A DNA stretch of 48,500 nucleotides, from the NCBI GenBank assembly GCA_900545325.1, contig UQZE01000002.1:1-48500 (forward strand), read 5' to 3'. The translations under genes and the position numbers were made by a program. Every line of letters starts with the position of its first letter. Positions within the stretch are counted from its first letter, which is position 1. A model generated the notes under the pieces. It saw nothing but the letters and a program-made list of their open reading frames with translations, did not search any database and was not told the DNA's origin. The stretch is from an uncultured Eubacteriales bacterium (GTDB taxonomy: Bacteria; Bacillota; Clostridia; Christensenellales; Borkfalkiaceae). Positions 6,070 through 14,559 of this stretch are shown here, in pieces.

Positions 6070-7416
6070 TTATAGCATTTTTTTCGCAGCGGAAAGCAGT
6101 TTTTCCCGATCGTTCAGCCTCCCGTCGAGCACGGCGCGGCGGAAAAGCGCCGCGAGCGTTTCGCCCACGGCTTTCCCCCGAAAGCCCATTGCCGCGAGGT
6201 CGCCGCCGCCGATTTTGAGTTCCTTTAACGCGAACGGCGCGCCCTCGCGCCTCATCTCCGCCTCGATCTCCCGCCATTTGCGCACGGTGGGAGCGACGGA
6301 AAGATCGTCCTTGCAGGCGGAATAATCGGCCTGTTTTACGAGCAGGAGCTTTTCGTACCAGCGGTAATTTTCGGCGATGAAGAGCCTCACCTTGCCCTCG
6401 CGCATTTTCAGATCGAGATCGGTCATATGCAGCCGCGTGAGCGTTACGGCCTCTTCGGCGGCCGCCTTGGGCGCTTTCAGCCGCGCGAGGATTTCTTCCG
6501 CGATGCGCCGCCCGTCCTCGGCGTGCGTTTTGAACGCGCCGAAATGCTCCATGGCGTAGGGCTTGCCCACGTCGTGCAGGAGCGCGGCGAGCCGCACGGA
6601 CGGGTGCGCGTACAGTACAGTGCGGAGGGAGTGTTCCAGAACGTCGTGATCGTGGAAATCCGCGCGCTGGGCCATGCCGTCGCCCGCCGTCAGTTCGGGC
6701 AGAATTTTCCCCAGCACGCCGATCTCATGACAGAGTTTCAGCGCCGTATAATGCCCCCTTGTATCGGAAAAGGCGTATTTCGTATCGGCGGCGAGCATGC
6801 GCGTAAGTTCGGCGTATATGCGTTCGGGCGCGATATCCCCGATATTGTCCTTGAATTTTTTTGCGCCCGCGATGACTTCCCTCGTCGGTGCAAACCCGAG
6901 TTCGCCCGCAAAGCGGCACAGCCGCAAAAGTCTTAGCCCGTCCGAACAAAACACCTTTTCGGGCGGAGCAACCGTATCCAGCGTTTTGTTTTTTATATCC
7001 GCAACGCCGCCGAGCGGATCCGCATAGACGGCGTTTTTCAGATCGTAATAGACGGCGTTGCATTTAAAATCCCTGCGGACGGCGTCGGCGGCGATATCCT
7101 CCGTAAAATAGGTGCGCGCGGGCGTGTGTCCGCCCCCCTTTTCGTACTCCTCGCCGCGGAAAGCGGTGTGTTCGTAGTGCGTGCCCGCCCTGTCTTTGAA
7201 CATCACGGTCCCCGTGCGGGGATAGACGGCGACGGGCGCGAAATCCCCGCCGAACGCCGCGAGCAGCTCGCTTTCGGTATTTGCGGAGGCGAGGTCGAAA
7301 TCGCCGCTCAGCTCTCCGTCGATCAGATAGTTGCGCACGCATCCGCCCACGAGATATAAATTTTTGTTCAGGCGCCCCGCCAAAGCCCTGAGAGGCGCAT
7401 TAATTTTGTCAATCAT
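6070..7416 (-). CDS. cca: CCA-adding tRNA nucleotidyltransferase with HD domain
   Basis: A 448-residue class II nucleotidyltransferase that adds or repairs the 3' CCA of tRNAs. The head domain carries LYLVGGCVRNYLI followed by the catalytic DFD of SGDFDLAS, then RRDFKCNAVYYDL and the RLLRLCRFAGELGF neck segment. An HD domain follows with HDHDVLEHSLRT and LLHDVGKP, so 2',3'-phosphatase or phosphodiesterase activity is possible. The start is MIDKINAPLRALA; the frame is open farther upstream, but TATAAT lies 6 bases before this ATG and no ribosome binding site is present, so the message is probably leaderless. It heads a likely cca-rmuC operon, divergent from the lipid kinase gene. Confidence 0.93.
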   Translation of the reverse strand: MIDKINAPLRALAGRLNKNLYLVGGCVRNYLIDGELSGDFDLASANTESELLAAFGGDFAPVAVYPRTGTVMFKDRAGTHYEHTAFRGEEYEKGGGHTPARTYFTEDIAADAVRRDFKCNAVYYDLKNAVYADPLGGVADIKNKTLDTVAPPEKVFCSDGLRLLRLCRFAGELGFAPTREVIAGAKKFKDNIGDIAPERIYAELTRMLAADTKYAFSDTRGHYTALKLCHEIGVLGKILPELTAGDGMAQRADFHDHDVLEHSLRTVLYAHPSVRLAALLHDVGKPYAMEHFGAFKTHAEDGRRIAEEILARLKAPKAAAEEAVTLTRLHMTDLDLKMREGKVRLFIAENYRWYEKLLLVKQADYSACKDDLSVAPTVRKWREIEAEMRREGAPFALKELKIGGGDLAAMGFRGKAVGETLAALFRRAVLDGRLNDREKLLSAAKKML

Positions 7417-7422
7417 AAAATT

Positions 7423-7452
7423 ATTATAGCATAAAAGTTGTAATTTTGCCGA
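7423..7452 (-). promoter_or_regulatory. Leaderless-type promoter of cca
   Basis: TATAAT (7423-7428 on the minus strand) ends exactly 6 bases before the ATG at 7414-7416. TCGGCA (7447-7452), 18 bases upstream of it, is a weak -35. Transcription would start on or next to the start codon. Confidence 0.6.
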
Positions 7453-7466
7453 AAATGTAGTAAACT
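7438..7466 (+). promoter_or_regulatory. Promoter of the lipid kinase gene, overlapping the divergent cca promoter
   Basis: TTGTAA (7438-7443), a 17-base spacer and TAAACT (7461-7466). The -35 box of the cca promoter lies within this spacer on the other strand, so the two promoters should compete for polymerase. Confidence 0.65.
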
Positions 7467-7540
7467 TTATTCGTATAATTTTTTTCGGGACGGAACGCGG
7501 GCAAAAGCGCTGACTTGTCCTTATTTTTTGAAAGGAAAGT

Positions 7541-8410
7541 ATGGAACTCGACATCATTTACAACCCCTACGCGGGCGGCGAAAAGAAAATGACGAAAAAC
7601 CTCGCGCTCGTGGAGGCAAAGCTGAAAAAACTCGACGTCGTCTACAGGCTCCACAAAAGCGAATATCCGAGACACGCCATAGAGCTGACTAAAAAGGCGA
7701 TAGAAGACGGAGCGAAAACCGTCGTCGCCATGGGCGGCGACGGTACGTTGAACGAGGTGGTCAACGGTCTTTGCAATTTCGAAAACATCACTTTCGGCCT
7801 GCTGCCCTGCGGCACGGGGAACGACTTTGCCGGGCATCTCGGCATTCCCGAGGACGTGGAGGCCGCGCTCGATATCGTTTTGCAGCGGGAAGCGAAATAC
7901 ATAGATTTTATCCAGATGCCGAACCTCCGCGCCATCAACGTGGTGGGCATGGGCATCGACGTGGAAGTGTTGAAACTCTATTCCAAACTCGAAAAAAAGA
8001 CCAAGATCGGCTACACCAACTGTCTGCTGAGAACGCTTTTCACCTATAAATGCGTGCGTTTCACTTCGGAAACGAACGGCGTGAAAAGGGAACACAAGGC
8101 CTTTCTCGCCTGCGTAGCGAACGCGAGCATGATCGGCGGCGGCATGAAGATATCCCCCGCCTCCGACGTGGCGGACGGCAAACTCAATTTCGTTTTCGTA
8201 GACGAGATCAAGGGGTTGAAAATCCTGCCCGCGCTCATAAAATTCAAAAAGGGAAAGCTCCTCTCCCTGCCGCAGGCACATTCCGAACTCTGCGACAAAA
8301 TTACCATCTCGAGCGACAAATATTCCACGCTCAACGTGGACGGAGAACTGTACGAAAATCAGCCGTTTTCGGCGGAGGTCGTGCACGAAACGCTGAAAAT
8401 GCACAGGTGA
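7541..8410 (+). CDS. Diacylglycerol kinase family lipid kinase (YegS/DgkB-like)
   Basis: A 289-residue soluble lipid kinase. The N-terminal catalytic domain has IIYNPYAGG, the nucleotide-binding GGDGT signature at residues 65-69 with TLNEVVNGL, and GLLPCGTGNDFAGHLGIP. The C-terminal beta-sandwich part contains GGGMKISPASDVADGKL and ends with LNVDGELY. These are family features of DgkB/YegS proteins, which phosphorylate diacylglycerol or related lipids at the membrane; the exact substrate cannot be read from sequence. GAAAGGAAAGT precedes the ATG. It forms a two-gene unit with the oxidase-like gene that follows by 5 bases. Confidence 0.93.
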   Translation: MELDIIYNPYAGGEKKMTKNLALVEAKLKKLDVVYRLHKSEYPRHAIELTKKAIEDGAKTVVAMGGDGTLNEVVNGLCNFENITFGLLPCGTGNDFAGHLGIPEDVEAALDIVLQREAKYIDFIQMPNLRAINVVGMGIDVEVLKLYSKLEKKTKIGYTNCLLRTLFTYKCVRFTSETNGVKREHKAFLACVANASMIGGGMKISPASDVADGKLNFVFVDEIKGLKILPALIKFKKGKLLSLPQAHSELCDKITISSDKYSTLNVDGELYENQPFSAEVVHETLKMHR

Positions 8411-8415
8411 ACGCC

Positions 8416-8898
8416 ATGCGGGAAATGCGGCGCAAAAGACAGGAACTCGGCAGAGAAGAATGTGAAAAGATCTTTGAAAACGGCAGTTTCGGCGTGCTTG
8501 CCCTCCTCAGCGCGGACGGCCCTTACGCGGTGCCCCTCAGCTACGTTTACGACGGCGGGAAATTTTATTTCCATTCCGCCCCCGAGGGCCGCAAAATAGA
8601 GGCGGTAAAGTTCTGCGACAGGGCGTCTTTCTGCGTGGTGGCGGCGGACGAAGTCCTGCCCGAAAAATATACGACGAAATATAAAAGCGCCGTTGCGTTC
8701 GGCAGAGTGCGCATTCTCGGCGACGAGGAGAAAAAAAAGGCCGCGGCGGTCAAGCTCGGCTTAAAATATTTTCCCGCAGGCGGATACGCGGGCGCGGCCG
8801 CGGAATACGCGAAGAGCGGCGCGCATTTGTGCGCGATAGAATTTTCCGTCGACTGCATGACGGGCAAACAGGGAAAGGAATTTTTAACTGAAAACTAA
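8416..8898 (+). CDS. Pyridoxamine 5'-phosphate oxidase family flavin protein (NimA-like)
   Basis: A 160-residue split-barrel flavin-binding protein starting MREMRRKRQELGREECEKI. It has LALLSADGPYAVPLSYVYDGGKFYFHSAPEGRKIEAVK, the family pattern of NimA and related FMN proteins, then a central SFCVVAADEVLP strand and a C-terminal CAIEFSVDCMTGKQGKE. Members bind FMN and reduce or detoxify small molecules; the substrate is unknown. The frame extends farther upstream, but AGGTGA, made by the stop region of the kinase gene, is the ribosome binding site and fixes this start, giving translational coupling. A strong terminator overlaps its stop codon. Confidence 0.88.
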   Translation: MREMRRKRQELGREECEKIFENGSFGVLALLSADGPYAVPLSYVYDGGKFYFHSAPEGRKIEAVKFCDRASFCVVAADEVLPEKYTTKYKSAVAFGRVRILGDEEKKKAAAVKLGLKYFPAGGYAGAAAEYAKSGAHLCAIEFSVDCMTGKQGKEFLTEN

Positions 8899-8935
8899 AA
8901 GCGCGGAAAACAGAAGTTTTCCGCGCTTTTAGTTT
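8895..8935. terminator. Bidirectional terminator between convergent genes
   Basis: A 17-bp perfect stem (8895-8911 with 8916-8932, loop AGAA) with T-rich flanks on both strands. It ends both the oxidase-like gene and the minus-strand zinc-ribbon pair. Confidence 0.92.
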
Positions 8936-9259
8936 TTACGGTACGATCGGCGCGGCTGCCGCCAGGCCGACCGCTAAAATTACAAAAATGATTACAGACA
9001 CGATCACCAGCGACACGTAAACGACGGCGCCCGTGAGCGCGCCTTTGCCGCAGGACGCGGCTTTTTTCGGCCATTCGTTCTGCCACACGAGATACAATAT
9101 AAAACCCACCAAGGGAAAAAATAAACCGAGCGCGAAAAATCCCCCGTTCGGCGCGTCCGTTTCCGCCGTCTGCCGCGGCGGTTCCGCCACGCGCAGGCCG
9201 CATTTCGGGCAGATTTCCGCCTTATCGTCGATTTCGGCGCCGCAATATATGCAAAACAT
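8936..9259 (-). CDS. Zinc-ribbon membrane protein, tandem paralogue 2
   Basis: A 107-residue protein starting MFCIYCGAEIDDKAEICPKCG, a four-Cys zinc ribbon (CxxC-n-CxxC) at residues 3-20. Two hydrophobic segments follow (about 41-58 and 75-100), joined by the polar loop WPKKAASCGKGALTG. Such zinc_ribbon_2 plus two-helix proteins are common in Firmicutes and function is unknown. It matches its upstream neighbour over its full length, with well over half the residues identical by eye, so the pair is a tandem duplication. It starts 8 bases after the neighbour's stop without a clear ribosome binding site, suggesting coupled translation. Confidence 0.85.
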   Translation of the reverse strand: MFCIYCGAEIDDKAEICPKCGLRVAEPPRQTAETDAPNGGFFALGLFFPLVGFILYLVWQNEWPKKAASCGKGALTGAVVYVSLVIVSVIIFVILAVGLAAAAPIVP

Positions 9260-9267
9260 CGCCGTCT

Positions 9268-9591
9268 TCAATAATAGTACGGACCGTTCGCCGCAGCGCA
9301 GCCGGCCACGGACGCTATCAGAATGATATACAGGATCACAAACGCCACGTAAACGATTACGCCGATAAGCGCGCCCTTGCCGCAGGATTTCGCCTTCAAA
9401 GGATACTGATCTTTCCACACGAGGTACAAAATAAGACCGATAAGCGGAAAGAAAAATCCCAACACCGCAAAGCCGGCATTCGGTGCGTCGTACGTTGCGG
9501 GCGACGCACTCTGCGGGTTAACCCGCACGCCGCATTTCGGACAGATTTCGGCCCTATCGTCGATCTGGGCGCCGCAATTTCTACAGAACAT
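9268..9591 (-). CDS. Zinc-ribbon membrane protein, tandem paralogue 1
   Basis: A 107-residue protein with an N-terminal four-Cys ribbon (MFCRNCGAQIDDRAEICPKC), a linker, and two hydrophobic segments (about residues 41-58 and 74-100) around SCGKGALIGV. The C-terminus ends NGPYYY. GGGAGGGAG before the ATG and a consensus promoter make it the first gene of a two-gene transcript. The duplicate downstream keeps the same length and the same Cys positions. A role in membrane-linked sensing or protein contact is possible, but nothing in the sequence shows it. Confidence 0.87.
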   Translation of the reverse strand: MFCRNCGAQIDDRAEICPKCGVRVNPQSASPATYDAPNAGFAVLGFFFPLIGLILYLVWKDQYPLKAKSCGKGALIGVIVYVAFVILYIILIASVAGCAAANGPYYY

Positions 9592-9622
9592 AATATCTCC
9601 CTCCCAATTTAATTATATTATC

Positions 9623-9651
9623 ATTATATATTCGTTAACACTTTTTGTCAA
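9623..9651 (-). promoter_or_regulatory. Promoter of the zinc-ribbon pair
   Basis: A perfect TTGACA (9646-9651), 17-base spacer and a perfect TATAAT (9623-9628) on the minus strand: full consensus, so probably strong and housekeeping. Confidence 0.9.
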
Positions 9652-9671
9652 TATGTTTTTTTTATTTCTTT

Positions 9672-9704
9672 TTTAAAAATATAAGGCGCGGAAATATCCG
9701 CGCC
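9672..9704 (-). terminator. Intrinsic terminator of icd
   Basis: GGCGCGGA (9685-9692) pairs with TCCGCGCC (9697-9704) just after the icd stop, with a T-rich tail on the minus strand. Confidence 0.8.
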
Positions 9705-9714
9705 CTCATGCTTT

Positions 9715-10914
9715 TTACAGTCTTTTCGCGATCGCCTGCAGAAAAGCCTTGCTTTCCAGCTTTTTCGCCGTAACGCCCTCCTTTTTGAAAAGCGGTACGA
9801 GATCGCCCGTCATTTCGCCGCTCTCTATCGTGCCGAGCGTGGCCTTTTCCAGCCTTTCCGCAAATGCGGAAAGCTGTGCGTTTCCGTCAAGCTCGCCGCG
9901 CTTTTTCAAAGCGCCCGTCCAGGCGAAAATAGTGGCAACCGGGTTCGTGGAGGTTTCCTCCCCCTTGATATATTTGTAATAATGCCTCGTAACGGTGCCG
10001 TGCGCCGCTTCGTATTCGTAGATCCCGTCGGGCGAAACGAGCACGGAGGTCATCATCGCGAGCGAACCGTAAGCCGTGGCGACCATATCGCTCATTACGT
10101 CGCCGTCGTAGTTTTTGCACGCCCAAATCACGCCGCCTTCGGAACGCACGATGCGCGCTACAACGTCGTCGATCAGGGTATACATGTATTCTATGCCCGC
10201 TTCGGCGAACTTTTCCTTATATTCGTTTTCGTAAACCTCTGCGAAAATATCCTTGAAACGGTGGTCGTACACCTTGGAAATGGTGTCCTTTGTGGAAAAC
10301 CACAGCGGCATTTTGGTGTCGAGCGCGTAGTTGAAACAGGCGCGCGCGAACGAATAAACGGACTTATCCGTGTTGTGCATGCCGAGCGCCACGCCGTCGC
10401 CTTTAAAATCGTGCACCGTCATGCGCGTTTCATTGCCCGCCTTATCGGTATAGACAAGCTCCACCCTGCCTTCGCCGACCTTCATGTCCACCGCCTTATA
10501 GATGTCGCCGTACGCATGACGCGCGATTACGATCGGTTTTTTCCAGGTGGGAATATAGGGAGTGATGCCGTCGAGCAGAATGGGCGCGCGGAACACCGTG
10601 CCGTCCAGAATGGCGCGGATGGTGCCGTTCGGGCTCTTCCACATGCTTTTTAAATTGTATTCCTCCACGCGCTGGGCGTTGGGGGTGATGGTGGCGCATT
10701 TGACCGCCACGCCGTATTTTTTCGTGGCCTCCGCGGAATCGAAAGTAACTTTATCGTCCGTTTCGTCGCGGTGTTTCAGCCCCAAATCGTAATATTCCGT
10801 TTTCAGATCGACGTAGGGGCAGATCAGAATTTCCTTGATCCACTGCCAAAGCACCCTCGTCATCTCGTCGCCGTCCATTTCCACGAGCGGCGTGGTCATC
10901 TTTATCTTTTCCAT
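9715..10914 (-). CDS. icd: NADP-dependent isocitrate dehydrogenase (eukaryotic-like type)
   Basis: A 399-residue enzyme that oxidises isocitrate to 2-oxoglutarate with NADP, supplying 2-oxoglutarate for glutamate synthesis. It belongs to the homodimeric class shared with eukaryotes rather than the E. coli Icd class. Signatures are VEMDGDEMTRVLW at the N-terminus, KSPNGTIRAILDGTVFRAPI for isocitrate, and YEAAHGTVTRHY with TNPVATIFAWTGAL for the nucleotide site. Length is normal. GGAGG before the ATG and a consensus promoter give a single-gene transcript. No citrate synthase or aconitase gene lies in this window. Confidence 0.96.
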   Translation of the reverse strand: MEKIKMTTPLVEMDGDEMTRVLWQWIKEILICPYVDLKTEYYDLGLKHRDETDDKVTFDSAEATKKYGVAVKCATITPNAQRVEEYNLKSMWKSPNGTIRAILDGTVFRAPILLDGITPYIPTWKKPIVIARHAYGDIYKAVDMKVGEGRVELVYTDKAGNETRMTVHDFKGDGVALGMHNTDKSVYSFARACFNYALDTKMPLWFSTKDTISKVYDHRFKDIFAEVYENEYKEKFAEAGIEYMYTLIDDVVARIVRSEGGVIWACKNYDGDVMSDMVATAYGSLAMMTSVLVSPDGIYEYEAAHGTVTRHYYKYIKGEETSTNPVATIFAWTGALKKRGELDGNAQLSAFAERLEKATLGTIESGEMTGDLVPLFKKEGVTAKKLESKAFLQAIAKRL

Positions 10915-10940
10915 ATCGGCCTCCGTTTTTCTTTTGTATT

Positions 10941-10969
10941 ATTTTACTAAATCCGCCGCGAAATGTCAA
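10941..10969 (-). promoter_or_regulatory. Promoter of icd
   Basis: TTGACA (10964-10969), a 17-base spacer and TAAAAT (10941-10946) on the minus strand. Confidence 0.85.
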
Positions 10970-11004
10970 AGCGTTTGCACGCCGCGCGGCAAATTTCCGC
11001 CTTT

Positions 11005-12099
11005 TCAGCGGGATTTGCCGCCCTTGCCGCCCGTCATTTTCAATATATTGCAATCGAACCGACGTATGAGCGTCTGGCGGCGGTTGAACCGTTCCAGCGC
11101 CTCGGCAATCAGTTCGTCGAGCATGCGCGAAAACTCCGCGAAAGTATCGCAGAAAAGGTAATACGCCATGGAGCCGGGCACGGAGTTGATCTCGTTCACG
11201 TACAGCGCGCCGCCGCTCAGCAGGTAATCGACGCGTATCACGCCCGAACAGTCCAGCCCCTCGTAGATGCGCGCGGTGAGCGCCTTGATCTTGTCGGAAA
11301 GTTTTTTCGAGATCGGCGCGGGAAACAGCCTTTCCCCCTTTATGTATTTATCCTCGAACGTGAGAAAGCGGTTTTCCGTGGCGGGCATTTCACATTCCGA
11401 AACGACGATCTTTCCCCCGGCACGGTAGGCTGCGGCGTTTATTTCCAGTTTCCCCGCGGCGAATTTTTCCACAAGCACCTTTTCGTCGAACTTTTTGGCC
11501 TTGTTTACGCTGCGTTCCAGTTCGGCGCGCGTTTCCGCCTTGTTCACCCCCACGGAAGAGCCCTGCCGCGCGGGCTTTACCATCACGGGGTAGCCGAGTT
11601 TTTCCTCCGCCTCGCCGAGGTCGGTATTTTCTTTTATTTCGAGAAAGGGCAGCGTCTTTATCCCCAGCCCTTTCAAAAACACTTTCGAGGCGATTTTGTC
11701 GAGCGCGACCGAAGAGGCGGCGAGCGGCGAACCGACCAGCGGCACCGCGCACATCTCGGCCACCGCCGCGAGACAGCCGTCCTCCCCGCGTTCGCCGTGC
11801 ATGCAGTTTATGATACACGCGGCCTTGCAAACGGGTTTCAACCTGCCGCCCCTGCCGACTTTATATAAGGCGTTGTCGCCGCCGAGCATGGTAACCTTTG
11901 CGGGCAGGCGTTTTATATCGCCGTACCAGCCTACGTCGAACAGCTCTTCTCCGTAATACCACCCGCCGTCGCGGGCGACGTAAACGGGATACACGCCGTA
12001 TTTTTCCTTGTCCAGACTGCCCGCGGTCATCACGCCCGTCAGCACGGAAATATCGTGCTCCGTACTCTGCCCGCCGAAGAATACCAAAATATTTTTCAT
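11005..12099 (-). CDS. ddl: D-alanine--D-alanine ligase
   Basis: A 364-residue ATP-grasp enzyme that joins two D-alanines for peptidoglycan precursors. It starts MKNILVFFGGQSTEHDISVLTG, matching the ddl N-terminal signature. It keeps the INCMHGERGEDG loop, PLVGSPLAASSVALDK, the glycine-rich PARQGSSVGV ATP-binding segment, and YVNEINSVPGSM, which carries the metal-binding Glu and Asn. Lengths in the family are 300-370. It follows murF, whose product uses the D-Ala-D-Ala dipeptide, in the same operon. AGGTG lies somewhat far from the ATG (about 11 bases). Confidence 0.95.
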   Translation of the reverse strand: MKNILVFFGGQSTEHDISVLTGVMTAGSLDKEKYGVYPVYVARDGGWYYGEELFDVGWYGDIKRLPAKVTMLGGDNALYKVGRGGRLKPVCKAACIINCMHGERGEDGCLAAVAEMCAVPLVGSPLAASSVALDKIASKVFLKGLGIKTLPFLEIKENTDLGEAEEKLGYPVMVKPARQGSSVGVNKAETRAELERSVNKAKKFDEKVLVEKFAAGKLEINAAAYRAGGKIVVSECEMPATENRFLTFEDKYIKGERLFPAPISKKLSDKIKALTARIYEGLDCSGVIRVDYLLSGGALYVNEINSVPGSMAYYLFCDTFAEFSRMLDELIAEALERFNRRQTLIRRFDCNILKMTGGKGGKSR

Positions 12100-12153
12100 A
12101 ACAAAAAAACACCTCCGCTTATATTTGAGCTTTGGTGTTTCGCTTGTTTTTCC

Positions 12154-13824
12154 TTAAGAATACGTATCGGGAAGATCGTTTTCGAAGAGCACCACGTCCC
12201 CCGCCCGCATGATGCCGTTGAGCAGGGCGTTGCCCTTTTCCAGCGATTTCGCAAACATGATGTCTTCGTTGCCTCGTCCGCCCTCGTACCAGCCCTTTAT
12301 GAGCATTTCGGCGTTGTGCTTGCCGATAACGATGAGTTTATCCGCGACTTCGGCGATCTCCCGCCCGAATTCGAAATTTTCGAGATTTTCTTCCTTGCCG
12401 AGCTCGACCAGGCCGGGCGTCAGCACGATCTTCCGCCCCTCGAAAGAGGAAAGCACTTCGAGCGCCGCCCGCGCGCCGTCGCGGTTGGAATTGTAAGAAT
12501 CGTCTATGATCTTGATGTTGTGGTTGTTCGTTACCATTTCGAGGCGGTGTTCCACCGCTTTCAGGCGGTTGACGCCGTCCGCGATTTCCTTGGGCGACAG
12601 CCCGATCTTGTAAGCCACGGCCGCCGCCAGGCATATATTACTAATATTATGCTTTCCGAGCAGGGTTGTGTTACACCGCACGCCTTCTTCTCCCTCGATC
12701 TTCAACGTAAACGAGGTGCCGCCTTCGTCCAGCGAGATGCCTTCCGCGTGCGCCAGGCCGCCGTCCGCGCCGGCGAGAAACTTGTTGCATACGGCGTTGC
12801 CGTAGAGTTCCCTGCATATATCGTTGTCATAGCTGAAAAAGCCGAATGCCGTTTCCGGCAAATTTTCAAACAGTTCGAATTTTGTCTGTTTGATGTTTTC
12901 CTCGGTCTTGAAGGTTTCGAGATGCTGGTTGTTCACGCCCGTAAGCACGGCGTACTGCGGCTTGACGAGGCTGGCGAGATCGGATATGTCCCCCACGTGC
13001 CGCGCGCCCATTTCCGCGATGAAAATATCGTGCGTGCTGTCCAGCTTTTTAGCGGTGAGCGCGACGCCGAGCGGCGTGTTGTACGATTCCGGCGTGGCGA
13101 GCACGCGGTACTTTTGCGAAAGCAGGGTGGTGAGGATATTCTTCACGCCCGTTTTGCCGTAGCTGCCCGTGATGCCGATCTTCACGCAGTCGGAATTTTC
13201 CAAAATACGTTTCGTGCGGTTGATGTAGCGGCGGTTGTTTGCGTTTTCAAAGGGCGCGTTGACGAGCGCGGCCAGCATGAGCACGAGCGGCGCCAGAATG
13301 GGCGTAACGCACAGGACGGAATACATTAAAAGCGCGATGATCTCGTCTTTGATAAAATACGCGATAAGGTTCGCCAGCGTGATGACGCCGAACGTCATGG
13401 CGAAGATGAAAAAGGCGTACGTTACGCAAAGCCGCACCATGCGGCGGGTGATCTTGAGGTGGATTTTGGCGTTCACGTGCTGTTCGGTGTTGATGTAAAT
13501 GACAACGAAGAGCACGTACGAAACGAACCCGACATAGCTTGCCGCAGTTTCCCCCACCACGGGAGAAAAGGTCATGGCGAGCACGCAGAAAAACAAAAAC
13601 GCTAAAAGGCAGAGCAGAGAAAGCCTCGCGATATATTTGTTGTTCCTGCTTAAAAACCATTTGGAATATTCGCGCTTTTTATAGCCGCACTGCTGAAAGG
13701 CGAGCAAAAACTTCGCCGAAGAAAACAGTAGCAGCACGCTGTTGAGCAGGCAGATGGACAAATATACCAGCATTAATTTCCAGTTGTAAAGCGCGGCGAA
13801 ATTTTCCGCTTCCATGATCGGCAT
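12154..13824 (-). CDS. MurF-type Mur ligase with a multi-spanning membrane N-terminus
   Basis: A 556-residue Mur ligase, most likely the enzyme adding D-Ala-D-Ala to UDP-MurNAc-tripeptide, judged mainly from the ddl gene directly downstream. Residues about 15-190 form five hydrophobic segments in place of the usual soluble MurF N-terminal domain. The ligase core begins near residue 215 with the P-loop ITGSYGKTGVK (Lys224), followed by TPESYNTPLGVAL, FIAEMGARHVGDI, LTGVNNQHLETF, LLGKHNISNICLA and DDSYNSNRDGARAALEVL, then the C-terminal binding domain with TPGLVELG. AAGGAG within the end of the preceding hydrolase gene is the ribosome binding site. It could instead be a Mur ligase homologue with a different substrate, so no symbol is given. 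Confidence 0.85.
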   Translation of the reverse strand: MPIMEAENFAALYNWKLMLVYLSICLLNSVLLLFSSAKFLLAFQQCGYKKREYSKWFLSRNNKYIARLSLLCLLAFLFFCVLAMTFSPVVGETAASYVGFVSYVLFVVIYINTEQHVNAKIHLKITRRMVRLCVTYAFFIFAMTFGVITLANLIAYFIKDEIIALLMYSVLCVTPILAPLVLMLAALVNAPFENANNRRYINRTKRILENSDCVKIGITGSYGKTGVKNILTTLLSQKYRVLATPESYNTPLGVALTAKKLDSTHDIFIAEMGARHVGDISDLASLVKPQYAVLTGVNNQHLETFKTEENIKQTKFELFENLPETAFGFFSYDNDICRELYGNAVCNKFLAGADGGLAHAEGISLDEGGTSFTLKIEGEEGVRCNTTLLGKHNISNICLAAAVAYKIGLSPKEIADGVNRLKAVEHRLEMVTNNHNIKIIDDSYNSNRDGARAALEVLSSFEGRKIVLTPGLVELGKEENLENFEFGREIAEVADKLIVIGKHNAEMLIKGWYEGGRGNEDIMFAKSLEKGNALLNGIMRAGDVVLFENDLPDTYS

Positions 13825-13829
13825 GACGA

Positions 13830-14519
13830 TTACTCCTTACTGCTGAGCAAAAATTCCCTCACGGGATAGTTGAACGCCGCCGCCTGCTCCGCAAAACAGA
13901 AATGCCCCGCGCGGGGGATCACGATCAGCCGGCTGCCGCGTATGTATTTATGATACCGTTTCGCCATGTAAAGCGGCGTTTCCCTGTCCTCCGCCCCGTA
14001 GACGAGAAGGACGGGATTTTCTACGAATGAGGCTGTGCCGTCGAGATGTTCGCCTACGATTTTGACAAAGCTTTTCCGCATCACGTCGTTTAACGCGCGG
14101 TAATCGGCGGAATAGTATTTTTCGAGCTTTTCTTTCGGGAAAAATCTTTTCGCCGTTAAAAACCGCAGCCTTTTCAGACGGTACGAAATCGAACGCCTGG
14201 GTTTCAGTCCCGCCGCGCCCGTAAGCACCAGCGAGGAAAACAGCTCCTTATCCTCCGCGGCGGCCTTCACCGCGATGCGCGCGCCGAAGGAATGCGCCAC
14301 CACGTGCGGTTTTACGATGCGGTTTTTATCCATATATTCCTTCACGAACGCCACGTAATCGGAAAGCGCGTAAGGGTAGGGCATATACGTGTTCTTTCCG
14401 AATCCCGGCAGATCGAAAGAAAAACAATCGAAATACCTTGAAAAAAATTTTTCCTGCGCGGCGAACGCCCTGCGGTCCGACAGGTAACCGTGCAGAAACA
14501 ACAGCTGTTTTCTCTCCAT
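13830..14519 (-). CDS. Alpha/beta hydrolase in the t6A/cell-wall operon
   Basis: A 229-residue alpha/beta-fold hydrolase. LLFLHGYLSDRRAF supplies the oxyanion region, AHSFGARIAV the nucleophile Ser, VYGAEDRETP the acidic residue, and RAGHFCFAEQ the catalytic His, so the triad looks complete. The DLPGFGKN segment is typical of the MhpC/BioH-like group. Substrate is unknown. It lies between rimI and the MurF-type ligase with short gaps (40 and 5 bases). CGGAGGTGAGAT precedes its ATG, and its last codons contain the ribosome binding site of the ligase gene. Confidence 0.88.
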   Translation of the reverse strand: MERKQLLFLHGYLSDRRAFAAQEKFFSRYFDCFSFDLPGFGKNTYMPYPYALSDYVAFVKEYMDKNRIVKPHVVAHSFGARIAVKAAAEDKELFSSLVLTGAAGLKPRRSISYRLKRLRFLTAKRFFPKEKLEKYYSADYRALNDVMRKSFVKIVGEHLDGTASFVENPVLLVYGAEDRETPLYMAKRYHKYIRGSRLIVIPRAGHFCFAEQAAAFNYPVREFLLSSKE

Positions 14520-14559
14520 ATCTCACCTCCGAACGATATTTTTCTTCGGTGAGGGAGTA

